A stretch of 64,000 nucleotides of DNA from Paenibacillus aestuarii (GCF_027789125.1 NZ_JAQFVF010000033.1:186001-250000), one strand, 5' to 3'. Numbered from the stretch's first letter, positions 49,226 to 58,002 are shown. Translations and numbers: made by a program. The notes: generated from the sequence alone by a model not told the origin.

Positions 49226-50617
49226 TTAGGTGGCAGGACGCTCAAGCTGTATAGTTGAATTGTTTTTATCAATTTGAATAGTAAAGGCTTTGGCTTGTAT
49301 GGTATTGTCTACACAAAGAATATTTAGCTGCTTCTGGTTCTCTACGTACGTCGTGAAGTCGATTCCACCGCCATTAGGCATAAGAATCTGATTATCGCTA
49401 ACCGTGCCACGTGAGGCATTTTGCCAGCTCCAGATTCCCCGTTCTCCGTTCTCCAATGTATTGGAGGTGATAGTAAAGTCCTCGATATTTCCCATCCGAA
49501 TGCCTGCTGTACCCTTCTGATTGCTTTGCGGACCCATCGTGACCTTGTTCGCACTGACCTCGATACTTTTAACTGTTTTGGAGGAAGAGATCTCAATGGC
49601 TGAATAGAAGCTTCCTTTGCCGTCTATGGTATTATTAGAGGCTTTAATATTATTTCCATAGATACTAATGGCGGCATACATATCAGGTGCTAGTTTGCCT
49701 TTATCTTTACCTTGATAATAATTGTTGTTCAAGTAGTCATTAATAATGTGATTTCCTGTGACGACAATGCCGTTGGCATATAGCTTTATGGCACGTTTGG
49801 CACAGTTATAGAAGGTGTTGTTGGTAATGGTACTGTTAGTATTCTGAACAATGTTGTTATCTAGTCCAGGATCCTCATAATAAATCCCGTCACCATCATC
49901 TGCAGGCCCGATATCGTGAATTTTAGAATTAGTAATAGTGAGGTTTGCCGAAGCTTTCTCTACGGATCCTGGGGTGCTTGTGATATAAATTCCCCTGGCT
50001 ATCAAGCTTCCATCGAGAGGATGGAGTGCAACCATATTACGAACTTCCGTATGATCGATGCGGATAGAATCGGTATTCCCATATACGATAATTCCGGCTA
50101 CGACAGTAGAATAGGAATCATTGGAGGAATCATTGCTTTGAGATGCGTTAGCCACGAGGACGTTGGAGATTTGCACATAGGAGCTTCCAGGTTTGACGAC
50201 TAGCACGCGATTCACGGCATGGTTGCCATCCAAGTTTATTTTATTAACCGTAATATTCTTACCAGATAAATAGAGTAAGCTCCAACCGAAGGGGGCGTGG
50301 TTCGCCTTCACAATGGAACCTGCACCGTCGCCGATCAGCTGCGTGTTCGAGTGGACGGTAACATTCTTGTTAGGGTCAATGATATATGTACCGGAGGGGA
50401 AGTATACAGTTCTTCTTATTGAAGTTACGGCAGCCAAAGCTTTCTGAATGGCACCGGTATCATCTTGGATCCCGTCCCCTTTTGCGCCAAAGTCTCTTAC
50501 GTTAATCGTTTGAGAATTAAGGTAATAATACTTATAACAAGCATAGCCACCGGCTGACAATAAAATGATTAATAAAAAGAAGTACAGCATGTATTTCCTC
50601 TGAATTTTAAAAATCAA
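49226..50617 (-). CDS. Membrane-anchored beta-helix (pectate-lyase-3 type) protein
   Basis: 463 residues from a TTG at 50617, which has GGAGGAG 6 bases upstream; the ATG 57 bases further out has none. One N-terminal membrane helix (about 10-28), then NVRDFGAKGDGIQDDTGAIQ and beta-helix coils. It shares GPADDGDGIYYEDP, CAKRAIKL, DYLNNNYY, PDMYAAISIYG, GSFYSAIEISS and GIWSWQNA with the proteins at 27505 and 29457, but no stalk domain. It probably acts on the polymer at the outer membrane face. It faces the 463-bp operator-rich gap. Confidence 0.85.
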   Translation of the reverse strand: MIFKIQRKYMLYFFLLIILLSAGGYACYKYYYLNSQTINVRDFGAKGDGIQDDTGAIQKALAAVTSIRRTVYFPSGTYIIDPNKNVTVHSNTQLIGDGAGSIVKANHAPFGWSLLYLSGKNITVNKINLDGNHAVNRVLVVKPGSSYVQISNVLVANASQSNDSSNDSYSTVVAGIIVYGNTDSIRIDHTEVRNMVALHPLDGSLIARGIYITSTPGSVEKASANLTITNSKIHDIGPADDGDGIYYEDPGLDNNIVQNTNSTITNNTFYNCAKRAIKLYANGIVVTGNHIINDYLNNNYYQGKDKGKLAPDMYAAISIYGNNIKASNNTIDGKGSFYSAIEISSSKTVKSIEVSANKVTMGPQSNQKGTAGIRMGNIEDFTITSNTLENGERGIWSWQNASRGTVSDNQILMPNGGGIDFTTYVENQKQLNILCVDNTIQAKAFTIQIDKNNSTIQLERPAT

Positions 50618-50657
50618 GGGGATCTCCTCCAGATAGAATTTGTCACGTAATGCCTTC

Positions 50658-50672
50658 GTTACATATTGTATC
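50658..50672. promoter_or_regulatory. Operator copy (GTTACA-TAT-TGTATC)
   Basis: One mismatch; 41 bp upstream of the start codon of the minus-strand beta-helix gene. On the minus strand its right arm gives a TACAAT -10 box. Confidence 0.6.
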
Positions 50673-50757
50673 ATACTTTGGACTCGAATACATATGTAAC
50701 ATTATGCTGTAATTCATCGGCATTTTCATGCACAATTCTAAAAAAAAATTAATAATG

Positions 50758-50787
50758 TTGACTTTGATACAAATCGTAACTTAATAT
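50758..50787 (+). promoter_or_regulatory. Distal promoter toward capA (first copy)
   Basis: TTGACT (50758-50763), an 18-bp spacer, TAATAT (50782-50787), with an operator copy at 50766 in the spacer. Confidence 0.5.
50766..50780. promoter_or_regulatory. Operator copy (GATACA-AAT-CGTAAC)
   Basis: Two mismatches, both in the right arm; in the spacer of the distal promoter. Confidence 0.45.
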
Positions 50788-50798
50788 ATAGTCTTAGA

Positions 50799-50813
50799 GA
50801 TACAAAATGTAGT
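50799..50813. promoter_or_regulatory. Operator copy (GATACA-AAA-TGTAGT)
   Basis: Left arm perfect, right arm weak; 33 bp after the previous copy. Confidence 0.45.
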
Positions 50814-50995
50814 CATAAGGTCATAAATCGTAGTCTAAAGGTAATAAAACGTTTTCATTGCAGATAAGCAATTCGTCTCATTTTTCCTGTTTTGCACACT
50901 CGCAAATTTACGATTGGGAATATTAGGAATCACTATATGGAAGTGAAATAGATGTTAATCTTCTATTAAACTATATAAAATTCACAACTTTGTTC

Positions 50996-51024
50996 TTGAC
51001 GTGATACAAAACGTATCGTATTAT
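50996..51024 (+). promoter_or_regulatory. Proximal promoter of capA with operator in its spacer
   Basis: TTGACG (50996-51001), a 17-bp spacer, TATTAT (51019-51024). Confidence 0.75.
51003..51017. promoter_or_regulatory. Operator copy (GATACA-AAA-CGTATC)
   Basis: One mismatch; 7 bp from the start of the -35 box, in the promoter spacer. Confidence 0.7.
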
Positions 51025-51037
51025 TAGCGGTGTAAGT

Positions 51038-51052
51038 GATACGAAATGTATC
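51038..51052. promoter_or_regulatory. Operator copy (GATACG-AAA-TGTATC)
   Basis: One mismatch; 35 bp downstream of the spacer copy. Confidence 0.65.
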
Positions 51053-51080
51053 GAAATTTGAGAAATGCTGGAGGATGACC

Positions 51081-51842
51081 ATGGAGATCGAATTAAAGGA
51101 TTATTTGGCTATTTTAAGAAAACGAATTTGGCTCATCGTAATCGTTGTATTGATAGCATGCGTATCTACTGCAGCGATAAGCTTTTATTGGATGAAGCCG
51201 GTATATGGAGCAAGCACCAAATTAATTGTGAACAAGTCAGCGGATTTTCAGGGGTTGGACAAGATCGACCTTAATTCCCTTAATGCGAATATCCGACTCA
51301 TTAATACTTATAAAGAGATTATCAAGACACCGGCGGTCTTGGATAAGGTTGCAGCCAAGTATGCGGATCTACACTTGACTCCAGATCAACTGAGCGCGAA
51401 GCTTCAGGTGCAAGCGTCGAACGACTCGCAAGTCATGACAATCAGTGCCGAGGATTACTCGCTGGATCAAGCAGTCCGCATCGTCAACGCCGTCGCCGTC
51501 GTGTTCCAAGAAGAAATTCCCACGATCATGAAAGTCGACAACGTCGCCATCTTAAGCGAAGCGAAAGCAGCTGAACATCCTGCACCGATCAAACCGAATA
51601 AAACGCTGAACGTCGCCATCGCCTTCGTCGTATCACTCATGGTTTCGGTGGGTATTATCTTCCTACTCGAGTACTTGGATGACACGGTTAAAACGGAGAA
51701 AGACGTCGAGGAATACCTTGGTGTGCCCACTCTTGTAACGATTATGAAAACAAAGCAACTAGATTTCAATGATAATAACACGAATGCAAATACGATGCAG
51801 AAGGTTGTAGGTGAGAAATCATATGCCAGCGTCAACCAGTAG
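51081..51842 (+). CDS. CapA/Wzz-type modulator of tyrosine kinase (first copy)
   Basis: 253 residues from ATG 51081 (GGAGG 7 bases upstream). Two membrane helices (about 16-37 and 172-192) around an outside chain-length domain: KPVYGASTKLIVNKSADFQG after helix 1 and HPAPIKPNKTLNVAIAF before helix 2. The C-terminal tail inside the cell should activate the BY-kinase that overlaps its 3' end by 20 bp. Paralogue of the protein at 56574. Confidence 0.92.
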   Translation: MEIELKDYLAILRKRIWLIVIVVLIACVSTAAISFYWMKPVYGASTKLIVNKSADFQGLDKIDLNSLNANIRLINTYKEIIKTPAVLDKVAAKYADLHLTPDQLSAKLQVQASNDSQVMTISAEDYSLDQAVRIVNAVAVVFQEEIPTIMKVDNVAILSEAKAAEHPAPIKPNKTLNVAIAFVVSLMVSVGIIFLLEYLDDTVKTEKDVEEYLGVPTLVTIMKTKQLDFNDNNTNANTMQKVVGEKSYASVNQ

Positions 51843-52515
51843 AAACTACGCTTTGATTACAGAAGTAAATCCGAAGTCTCCAATTTCAGAAGCCTATAGA
51901 GCGCTGCGAACAAATATACAATTCTCATCGGTTGATGATCCGGTAAAGGTGATCGTCGTGACATCCGCTCAACCGGAGGAAGGCAAGTCGACAACGATTT
52001 CCAATCTGGCCGTGACCTATGCTGCAGAGGGAAAAAAAGTGCTGTTATTGGATGCAGACTTAAGAAAGCCAACGCTTCACCGCTACTTATCGGAGTCCAA
52101 TAGGTTGGGATTATCCAACTATTTAAGCGGTAAATACGCAGTCGAGGATGTCGTCCTGGATACGAAGATCGCCAATCTCTCACTCATCACATCAGGCAGT
52201 ATTCCACCGAATCCTTCAGAGCTTCTGTCTTCCAAGAAAATGTCGGCTTTAATCACACAGCTAAAAGAAGATTTTGATATGGTTTTAATCGATTCTCCGC
52301 CGGTCCTCGCCGTTACGGATGCTCAAATCCTGTCCAATATCGTGGACGGAACGGTACTCGTCGTCAACCACGGCAAAGTAAAACGCGACGCTGCACGTAA
52401 AGCCATCTCCCAGCTTACGCATGCCAAAGCCAAAGTGCTGGGGGTCGTACTCAATAATAAAGAGATGAGTAAAAAAGAATCGTCCTACTACTATTACTAT
52501 GCACAGAAAGATTAG
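51823..52515 (+). CDS. CapB/CpsD-type tyrosine kinase (first copy)
   Basis: 230 residues from ATG 51823 (AGGTGAG upstream; a less well-placed ATG is at 51811). BY-kinase: EAYRALRTNIQFSS, Walker A SAQPEEGKSTTISNL, Walker A' VLLLDADLRKP, Walker B DMVLIDSPP, and a C-terminal tyrosine cluster SSYYYYYAQKD for autophosphorylation. With the CapA-type partner it controls polymer length. The EAR-like RNA starts 12 bp after its stop. Confidence 0.95.
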   Translation: MPASTSRNYALITEVNPKSPISEAYRALRTNIQFSSVDDPVKVIVVTSAQPEEGKSTTISNLAVTYAAEGKKVLLLDADLRKPTLHRYLSESNRLGLSNYLSGKYAVEDVVLDTKIANLSLITSGSIPPNPSELLSSKKMSALITQLKEDFDMVLIDSPPVLAVTDAQILSNIVDGTVLVVNHGKVKRDAARKAISQLTHAKAKVLGVVLNNKEMSKKESSYYYYYAQKD

Positions 52516-52527
52516 TGTGTAATACGT

Positions 52528-52656
52528 TCAGGTAATGTCTACTGTACCTCTATCACTGTAGACACTCGTTCATGCTGTGGGCTTAGGCCTTAGACGTATA
52601 GCGTCAGTGGTGTGAAGAGAGGAGGGGTTCGATGCCCCGCTTTAATTAAAAAGCGA
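52528..52656 (+). ncRNA. EAR (eps-associated RNA)-like antitermination element, first copy
   Basis: Conserved order of hairpins shared with 58034: TGTCTAC/GTAGACA (52536-52542, 52558-52564), GACG/CGTC (52593, 52602), GGGG-TTCGATG-CCCC (52624-52638) and GCTTT/AAAGC (52639-52654). Between the two copies the stems change on both sides (covariation) while the loop TTNGATG stays. In B. subtilis EAR lies right after epsB, the tyrosine kinase gene, and lets RNA polymerase pass downstream terminators; both copies here sit in that place. Confidence 0.78.
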
Positions 52657-52658
52657 GT

Positions 52659-52697
52659 CCTGTTGTTCTATTTACTAGAAAAACAGGGCTGGGTTTT
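52659..52697 (+). terminator. Terminator-like hairpin directly after the first EAR copy
   Basis: CCTGTTGTTCTA pairs with TAGAAAAACAGG (one mismatch), 5-base loop, then GCTGGGTTTTT. Confidence 0.7.
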
Positions 52698-53157
52698 TAA
52701 TATATTTTTTGTAAAGGTTGCAAGGTGAATCCGCTTGTTTCTTAATTTTCAGAAAAATCAGTTATTTATAACATTAAATTTTGATCAACAAGCAATATTC
52801 TATTGACGCTAGATATTCCAGCACCTAGCCGTGGGCTGTTTATCCATTTTTTTGGAAGTATAAAGAAACAAAAGAAAATCAAATGAAATCATTTTTATTT
52901 GAATTTTCAGAAATTTATAAAGTCAAGCGATTCAGGTCTACCGTACATATTTAAAATAGTCTTTAAGTCTGATGATTTAATAAGCTATATACCTAGAGTT
53001 TTATAGGTATTTAGTTTTGTTGTAAAAAAATTCCTAGTCAAAAAATATAGGCACATCTTGGAATTTATGCTACAATTCGTCTTAAAGTTAACGAAAACAA
53101 TGACGTAGCTTGTTAGATTTGTCCAATTTTTGATGAATATCAGGAGTTTTGTCCTAT
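52698..53157. other. AT-rich 460-bp gap before the phosphatase gene
   Basis: No supported gene. There is an extended -10 (TGCTACAAT, with TACAAT at 53071-53076) but no good -35. The motif ATTTTCAGAAA occurs twice (near 52747 and 52902). The length and AT content suggest a long leader or a remnant. Confidence 0.5.
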
Positions 53158-53925
53158 ATGGTTGACATACATAATCATATTCTGCCGGGATTGGATGATG
53201 GGCCTTCCGGCTTAGAAGTAGCGGTTGAAATGGCCCGGCAAGCAGTAGCCCAAGGGATCGAGGATGTCATAGCCACTCCACACCATAGGAGTCCAAGCTA
53301 CACAAACTCAGCTGAGTCGGTCATTGAGCAGGTCGAGGCGATCCAAGCCGTGCTGCGGCATAGAAAGATTCCGCTTCGTGTCCATGCCGGTCAGGAAATC
53401 CGTGTATATCCCAGCATAATAGACGATTTTGAAGCCGGAAATTTGCTAACTCTAGGCGGTTCCCGGTATATGCTGCTGGAATTCCCGTCAGATCGAGTTT
53501 CCACAGGGATTCACGAGCTGATATATGAGCTGCAATTGCTGCAAATTGTACCGATCATTGCTCATCCGGAACGAAATAGAGAAATCGTTGAGGATCCCCG
53601 AAAGCTTCTTGAGCTTATTGAAGCCGGTGCATTAGCCCAGCTTACGGCCCATTCGGTCATCGGTCATTTCGGCAAGACGATACAAAGATTTTGCTTGGAT
53701 CTGTGTCGCAATCATATGGCACACTTCATCGCCTCGGATGCTCATAATACGGGCAGTCGGGCTTTTGCTTTGAGTGAAGCCTATGACACATTAAGAAATA
53801 AATTAGGACAAGATATGGTGATTCATTTCCAAAATCGCGCCAAAAGCCTCCTACATGACCTACCACTTGAAATTAGCAGCCCAGTCTGGGAGAAACCGAA
53901 GTGGTTTCAATTTTGGAAATCATAA
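53158..53925 (+). CDS. YwqE/CpsB-type PHP tyrosine phosphatase
   Basis: 255 residues from ATG 53158 (AGGAG 11 bases upstream; TTG 53149 is possible). PHP-family metal sites: VDIHNHILPGLDDG (His5, His7), IATPHH, AGQEIRVYPS, LEFPS, IIAHPERNRE and IASDAHNT. It dephosphorylates the tyrosine cluster of CapB-type kinases, closing the regulatory cycle with the pairs at 51081 and 56574. Confidence 0.95.
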   Translation: MVDIHNHILPGLDDGPSGLEVAVEMARQAVAQGIEDVIATPHHRSPSYTNSAESVIEQVEAIQAVLRHRKIPLRVHAGQEIRVYPSIIDDFEAGNLLTLGGSRYMLLEFPSDRVSTGIHELIYELQLLQIVPIIAHPERNREIVEDPRKLLELIEAGALAQLTAHSVIGHFGKTIQRFCLDLCRNHMAHFIASDAHNTGSRAFALSEAYDTLRNKLGQDMVIHFQNRAKSLLHDLPLEISSPVWEKPKWFQFWKS

Positions 53926-53958
53926 TACAATTTAATAATTTTATGGGGTGAGTTTAGC

Positions 53959-56448
53959 ATGACAATGAAAAGAAAGGCTGCCATTACGACCTTAGCTGCC
54001 AGCATGATGCTTTCGACATTTGCAGGTCTGCCACTCAGTCAGGGTGGCTTGCTCAGCAAGCTTGGCGTGGCTAATGTTGCATTAGCAACTCCGGCAGATA
54101 GTTCCTCTCTTCTGAATCAGCTTATCGGTTTGCGAAGTGAGTTGGAAAGGGATACGGATGGCATTACTGCTGTTCAAGACGTAGCTGCCTATGTGCAATC
54201 CAATATGAGTGCACTTCCCACAGACAAGCAGCGTGAGCTGACCAATGAAATTTGGAGCAAAGTGAATGCGAAGGCTCCAGGGTTAGATTACAGCGCGGTT
54301 TTCCAGCTAATTAACAGCTTCGATCTATTCTTCAATGGATCAGCCGATGAAATTTCGGCAATCATTGATAACCCTGATTATCGGGCTGCGCTGGACGAAT
54401 TGTTCGTGTCTGTCGGATTGCCTGGCATTGATGAACCGGCGGGCTTGAAGAAGTCGGACGTGATTAGCTTCCAACAAGCGGTATTACAGGCGCTTAGAAA
54501 TAACAAGTCTGAGATTGTCTCGGCAATGTCAGCGGCATTTGCTGGCGGAACCGTCGATAAAGAAGCGATTATTAATCAGATCAATACGATTGTAACGAGA
54601 GATGTGCTATCGCAGAACTTGCTGATTAGCCAATTGTTGAATAAGTATGGGATTACATTGGGTGATTTGAACGTTGTTCAAAACCGCATTGCCGGCTATA
54701 TTGAAGCACAAACCGGTGGTGAAGTGAAGGCGAAGAACGCGCGTACAGCAATTGAATCCGCAGCGGTTCGTTATTTGCTGAACGGCAATATTCAGTATGC
54801 CAAAGATAGCACGAGCACAGCCTTCGCAGAGAAGCCGACATTGACCGTACTTGGTGTTAAAGTGCCGGCAGGTTTCCTTAGCTGGAGCGCAGCAAGTAAT
54901 TCCGGGATCAGCTTCAATGGTACTGCGTTCGTATTGACTGGCAGTACAGCGGCAACCGCTCAGGTGAAAGCTCGTGATACGAAGTTTGGCTTGCTGCTTT
55001 ACATTTCCAAGGTTGATGTATCCTTAACCCCAGACACTGGTGGCAACAGTGGTGGTGGCGGAAACAATGGCGGAGGCGGAAACAGTGGCGGATCCACGCC
55101 TGCACCTGCCGGCGGTGGAGGCGGCGCTCCATCCACGCCTACAAGTCCAGCACAACAAGCCATGGAAGAGCTGAACAAGCTGAAGGATCAACTGGCGGGT
55201 GCTTCGGAAGAGAAGAAGCAGGAGATTTTCAAACAAGCGCAGGCCCAGGCGGAGCAAGCGATCAAGTCACTCGCTACCTTGGATCTGAAATCATTGATCA
55301 AGGTTGAGAATGGAACGGCGAAGCCGACGTTGAACGTAACAGATCTGGTGAACAAACTGAAAGACATCGCTGCACAAGCCAAAGCTTTGAACGATCAGTT
55401 GAAAGCACTGAATCCGGATGCCAAAGAAGTGAAGCTTCAACTGACCCTGGATTTCGGAACGATTGATGCCAAGTCGACAGAAATTCCTTTGCCGAAAGAT
55501 CTCATTAGTGCAGCTATTGCCAACGGCGTAGGAACGATTGCGATTGCTATGAATGGTTTGACCTTAGGTGTCAGCCCGTCTGAATTTAATGCAGACACAA
55601 CGCTGAAAGTAACCAAACAAGATGCGACTGTAGCGACGAGTGTTACTCAGCTGCCTGTAGCATCCGGTGTCTATGAGTTTGAGTTCGACTCCAACGGCAG
55701 CAAAGTGGACAGCTTCAACACGCCTGTGACCGTCAGCATTCCAGTGCCTAACGGCAGCCAGTTTGACACCGAGCTGTTAACCTTAGCGAAGATCGTAGAT
55801 GGCAAATTGGAATTCTACGGCGGTAATTATGCGAACGGTACACTGAACGGCAAACGCAGCTCATTCTCCACGTACACGGTTGTCGAGAATAAAGTTTCCT
55901 TCAACGATACGGCTTCTGTGAAAGCTTGGGCAGGAAGACAGATTCAAGTTGCTGCGGCGAAAGGCATTCTGGAAGGACGCGGCGAGCAAACCTTCGATCC
56001 GAATGGCCTTGTCACACGTGCTGAATTCGCCAAAATGATCGTTAAAACATTCAGCTTGGAAAACGCAAAAGCAACCGAAAACTTCGACGATGTAGCGGAT
56101 GCTGACTGGTTCAAAGTGTACGTAGCATCTGCGGTGAAGAGTGGCATTGTCAACGGCAAGGAAGCTGGCAAGTTCGACCCGAACGGACAGATTACTCGTG
56201 CAGAGATGGCCGTTATGGCGTCGAGAGCATTGGCACTCAAAGGCATTACTTTGAATGCAGATAAAGCGAATGAAGCGTTAAAAGGTTTTGTTGACGCAGA
56301 CACTATTAATGATTCATTGAAGAACGGTGTAGCTCTTGCTGCGAGTGAAGGCATTATCGTAGGGGAAGATGGCAATGCGTTCAACCCGAATGCCAACTCT
56401 ACACGGGCTCAAGCAGCTGTCGTTATCTATCGTTTGCTTAATAAATAA
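53959..56448 (+). CDS. S-layer-homology domain protein
   Basis: 829 residues with a signal peptide (to about residue 45). Residues about 45-350 are helical, ending in an Ig-like segment. A Gly/Asn linker (about 355-395, GGGNNGGGGNSGG) leads to a helical and beta region (to about 640) and then three SLH repeats: IQVAAAKGILEG...FDPNGLVTRAEFAKM, YVASAVKSGIVNG...FDPNGQITRAEMAVM and VALAASEGIIVG...FNPNANSTRAQAAVV. SLH repeats bind pyruvylated wall polymer, so this anchors at the cell surface, perhaps holding the EPS. It is 33 bp after the phosphatase. Confidence 0.9.
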   Translation: MTMKRKAAITTLAASMMLSTFAGLPLSQGGLLSKLGVANVALATPADSSSLLNQLIGLRSELERDTDGITAVQDVAAYVQSNMSALPTDKQRELTNEIWSKVNAKAPGLDYSAVFQLINSFDLFFNGSADEISAIIDNPDYRAALDELFVSVGLPGIDEPAGLKKSDVISFQQAVLQALRNNKSEIVSAMSAAFAGGTVDKEAIINQINTIVTRDVLSQNLLISQLLNKYGITLGDLNVVQNRIAGYIEAQTGGEVKAKNARTAIESAAVRYLLNGNIQYAKDSTSTAFAEKPTLTVLGVKVPAGFLSWSAASNSGISFNGTAFVLTGSTAATAQVKARDTKFGLLLYISKVDVSLTPDTGGNSGGGGNNGGGGNSGGSTPAPAGGGGGAPSTPTSPAQQAMEELNKLKDQLAGASEEKKQEIFKQAQAQAEQAIKSLATLDLKSLIKVENGTAKPTLNVTDLVNKLKDIAAQAKALNDQLKALNPDAKEVKLQLTLDFGTIDAKSTEIPLPKDLISAAIANGVGTIAIAMNGLTLGVSPSEFNADTTLKVTKQDATVATSVTQLPVASGVYEFEFDSNGSKVDSFNTPVTVSIPVPNGSQFDTELLTLAKIVDGKLEFYGGNYANGTLNGKRSSFSTYTVVENKVSFNDTASVKAWAGRQIQVAAAKGILEGRGEQTFDPNGLVTRAEFAKMIVKTFSLENAKATENFDDVADADWFKVYVASAVKSGIVNGKEAGKFDPNGQITRAEMAVMASRALALKGITLNADKANEALKGFVDADTINDSLKNGVALAASEGIIVGEDGNAFNPNANSTRAQAAVVIYRLLNK

Positions 56449-56468
56449 TATTTAAATTCATATTCATG

Positions 56469-56512
56469 AGGAATCCTTCTCTCTATTCCAGAGTGGGATT
56501 CCTTCCTTTTAT
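56469..56512 (+). terminator. Probable terminator after the SLH gene
   Basis: AGGAATCC pairs with GGATTCCT (8 bp) around a 19-base loop, with a TCCTTTT tail. Confidence 0.6.
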
Positions 56513-56529
56513 GGGACTTAATAAGACAA

Positions 56530-56544
56530 GATACGACATGAATC
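56530..56544. promoter_or_regulatory. Weak operator-like site (GATACG-ACA-TGAATC)
   Basis: Two mismatches; 30 bp before the second capA-type gene. No promoter boxes are evident around it. Confidence 0.3.
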
Positions 56545-56573
56545 GACAGGGAGATTGCGGAGGTACACAAGTA

Positions 56574-57329
56574 ATGGAATTAGATTTAAGAGATTATTTG
56601 AAAATAATACGCAAAAGGGTGTGGATGATAGTAGCCATTATCATTCTATCAACGCTAACAACAGCTATCGTCAGCTATGTTTTCCTGAAGCCGGTTTATG
56701 AAGCCTCGACTAAAATCATCGTAAATAAATCCAACGATCAAGTAGGGGTATCGCAGGTGGATTTGAATTCCGTTAACTTGAACATTCGCTTAATAGATAC
56801 ATACAAGGAAATTATTAAGACACCACGGATTATGGATAAAGTCGTTAGCGATTACCCGGATCTGCAGATCACTTCGACGGAGCTTATCGATAAGGTGAAG
56901 GTTAGCTCGGTAAACAACACACAGGTGATGACCATTGCCGTTCAGGATCTGTCTTATGACCGGGCGGCCAATATTGCGAATGCGGTGTCTAAGGTTTTTC
57001 GAAGTGAAGTACCGCAGATTATGAAGGTCGATAACATCACTATCCTCAACGATGCCAAGAAAGTGGTCGCACCTGATCCGGTGAAGCCAAATAAGAAGCT
57101 GAATATTGCAATCAGCTTTATCGTATCACTCATGATCGCTGTGGGGATCGCCTTTTTGCTGGAATACATGGATGACAAGTTGAAAACCGAGGAAGAAGTC
57201 ATGCAATATTTGGGACTGCCAACTTTAACCGTGATCACGAAGATGAAGCCGGAAGATCTTCTGCAACAAAGTAAGCAAACGAAAGAGCAGCAAGCAAGGG
57301 AGCTATCACATGTCAAACTCAACTCTTAG
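56574..57329 (+). CDS. CapA/Wzz-type modulator of tyrosine kinase (second copy)
   Basis: 251 residues from ATG 56574 (GGAGGT 9 bases upstream; upstream in-frame ATGs lie in the terminator). Same design as the protein at 51081: helix 1, KPVYEASTKIIVNKSNDQVG, helix 2 after DPVKPNKKLN, then a charged C-terminal tail. The 20-bp overlap with the kinase gene is kept in both copies, so the pair was duplicated as a unit. Confidence 0.92.
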   Translation: MELDLRDYLKIIRKRVWMIVAIIILSTLTTAIVSYVFLKPVYEASTKIIVNKSNDQVGVSQVDLNSVNLNIRLIDTYKEIIKTPRIMDKVVSDYPDLQITSTELIDKVKVSSVNNTQVMTIAVQDLSYDRAANIANAVSKVFRSEVPQIMKVDNITILNDAKKVVAPDPVKPNKKLNIAISFIVSLMIAVGIAFLLEYMDDKLKTEEEVMQYLGLPTLTVITKMKPEDLLQQSKQTKEQQARELSHVKLNS

Positions 57330-58002
57330 AAGACGGCCCGTTATTACGCATGAGAATCCGAAATCTCCCATTTCTGAGGCGTATCGCACATTAAGAACGA
57401 ACATCCAGTTCTCATCTATCGATGAAGACCTCAAGGTGCTTATGGTCACATCAGCCGAACCTGGAGAAGGCAAATCAACGACATTAACGAATCTGGCAGT
57501 CGCCTATGCACAGTCGGATAAAAAAGTTTTGATTGTGGATGCAGACCTGAGAAAACCGACGATGCACCATACATTCCGGGTATCCAATCGCTATGGAATG
57601 ACCAGCCTTCTGACGAATCAAGCGGCCATTCACGAGGTGCTGCAAGAAACGTTCGTTCCGAATCTGAGCATCATTACCTCAGGTGCAATTCCTCCGAATC
57701 CATCGGAAATTCTGGCATCCAAGAAGATGGTGAGCATTCTCGATGAGCTCAAGGAGCAGTTTGACATCATTCTGATTGATGCCCCGCCGGCCATAGCCGT
57801 TACAGATGCACAGATTGTGGCGACACGAGCAGACGGAGTCATTCTAGTTGTGGATGCGGAAAGAAACAAACGGGATTTGGCCTTGAAAGCGAAGCAAAAC
57901 CTAGAGAACGTGCGAGCGCGAATTCTTGGTGTGGTTCTGAACAATGTGGATCGTAAAAATAAGGATGCCTATTACTACTATTACTATGGTGAGAGTAAGT
58001 AA
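57310..58002 (+). CDS. CapB/CpsD-type tyrosine kinase (second copy)
   Basis: 230 residues, the same length as the first copy. Walker A SAEPGEGKSTTLTNL, Walker A' VLIVDADLRKP, Walker B DIILIDAPP, and a six-tyrosine cluster (DAYYYYYYGESK). It starts the third transcription block and is followed by the second EAR element and then galU. Confidence 0.95.
   Translation: MSNSTLRRRPVITHENPKSPISEAYRTLRTNIQFSSIDEDLKVLMVTSAEPGEGKSTTLTNLAVAYAQSDKKVLIVDADLRKPTMHHTFRVSNRYGMTSLLTNQAAIHEVLQETFVPNLSIITSGAIPPNPSEILASKKMVSILDELKEQFDIILIDAPPAIAVTDAQIVATRADGVILVVDAERNKRDLALKAKQNLENVRARILGVVLNNVDRKNKDAYYYYYYGESK

Larger units (their letters stand above)
50618..51080. other. 463-bp divergent regulatory gap
   Basis: It holds two plus-strand promoters (50758 and 50996), at least five operator copies (50658, 50766, 50799, 51003, 51038) and one imperfect copy with a 2-base spacer near 50687-50700. 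The remainder (50815-50990) is AT-rich with no gene or clear structure. Confidence 0.7.
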
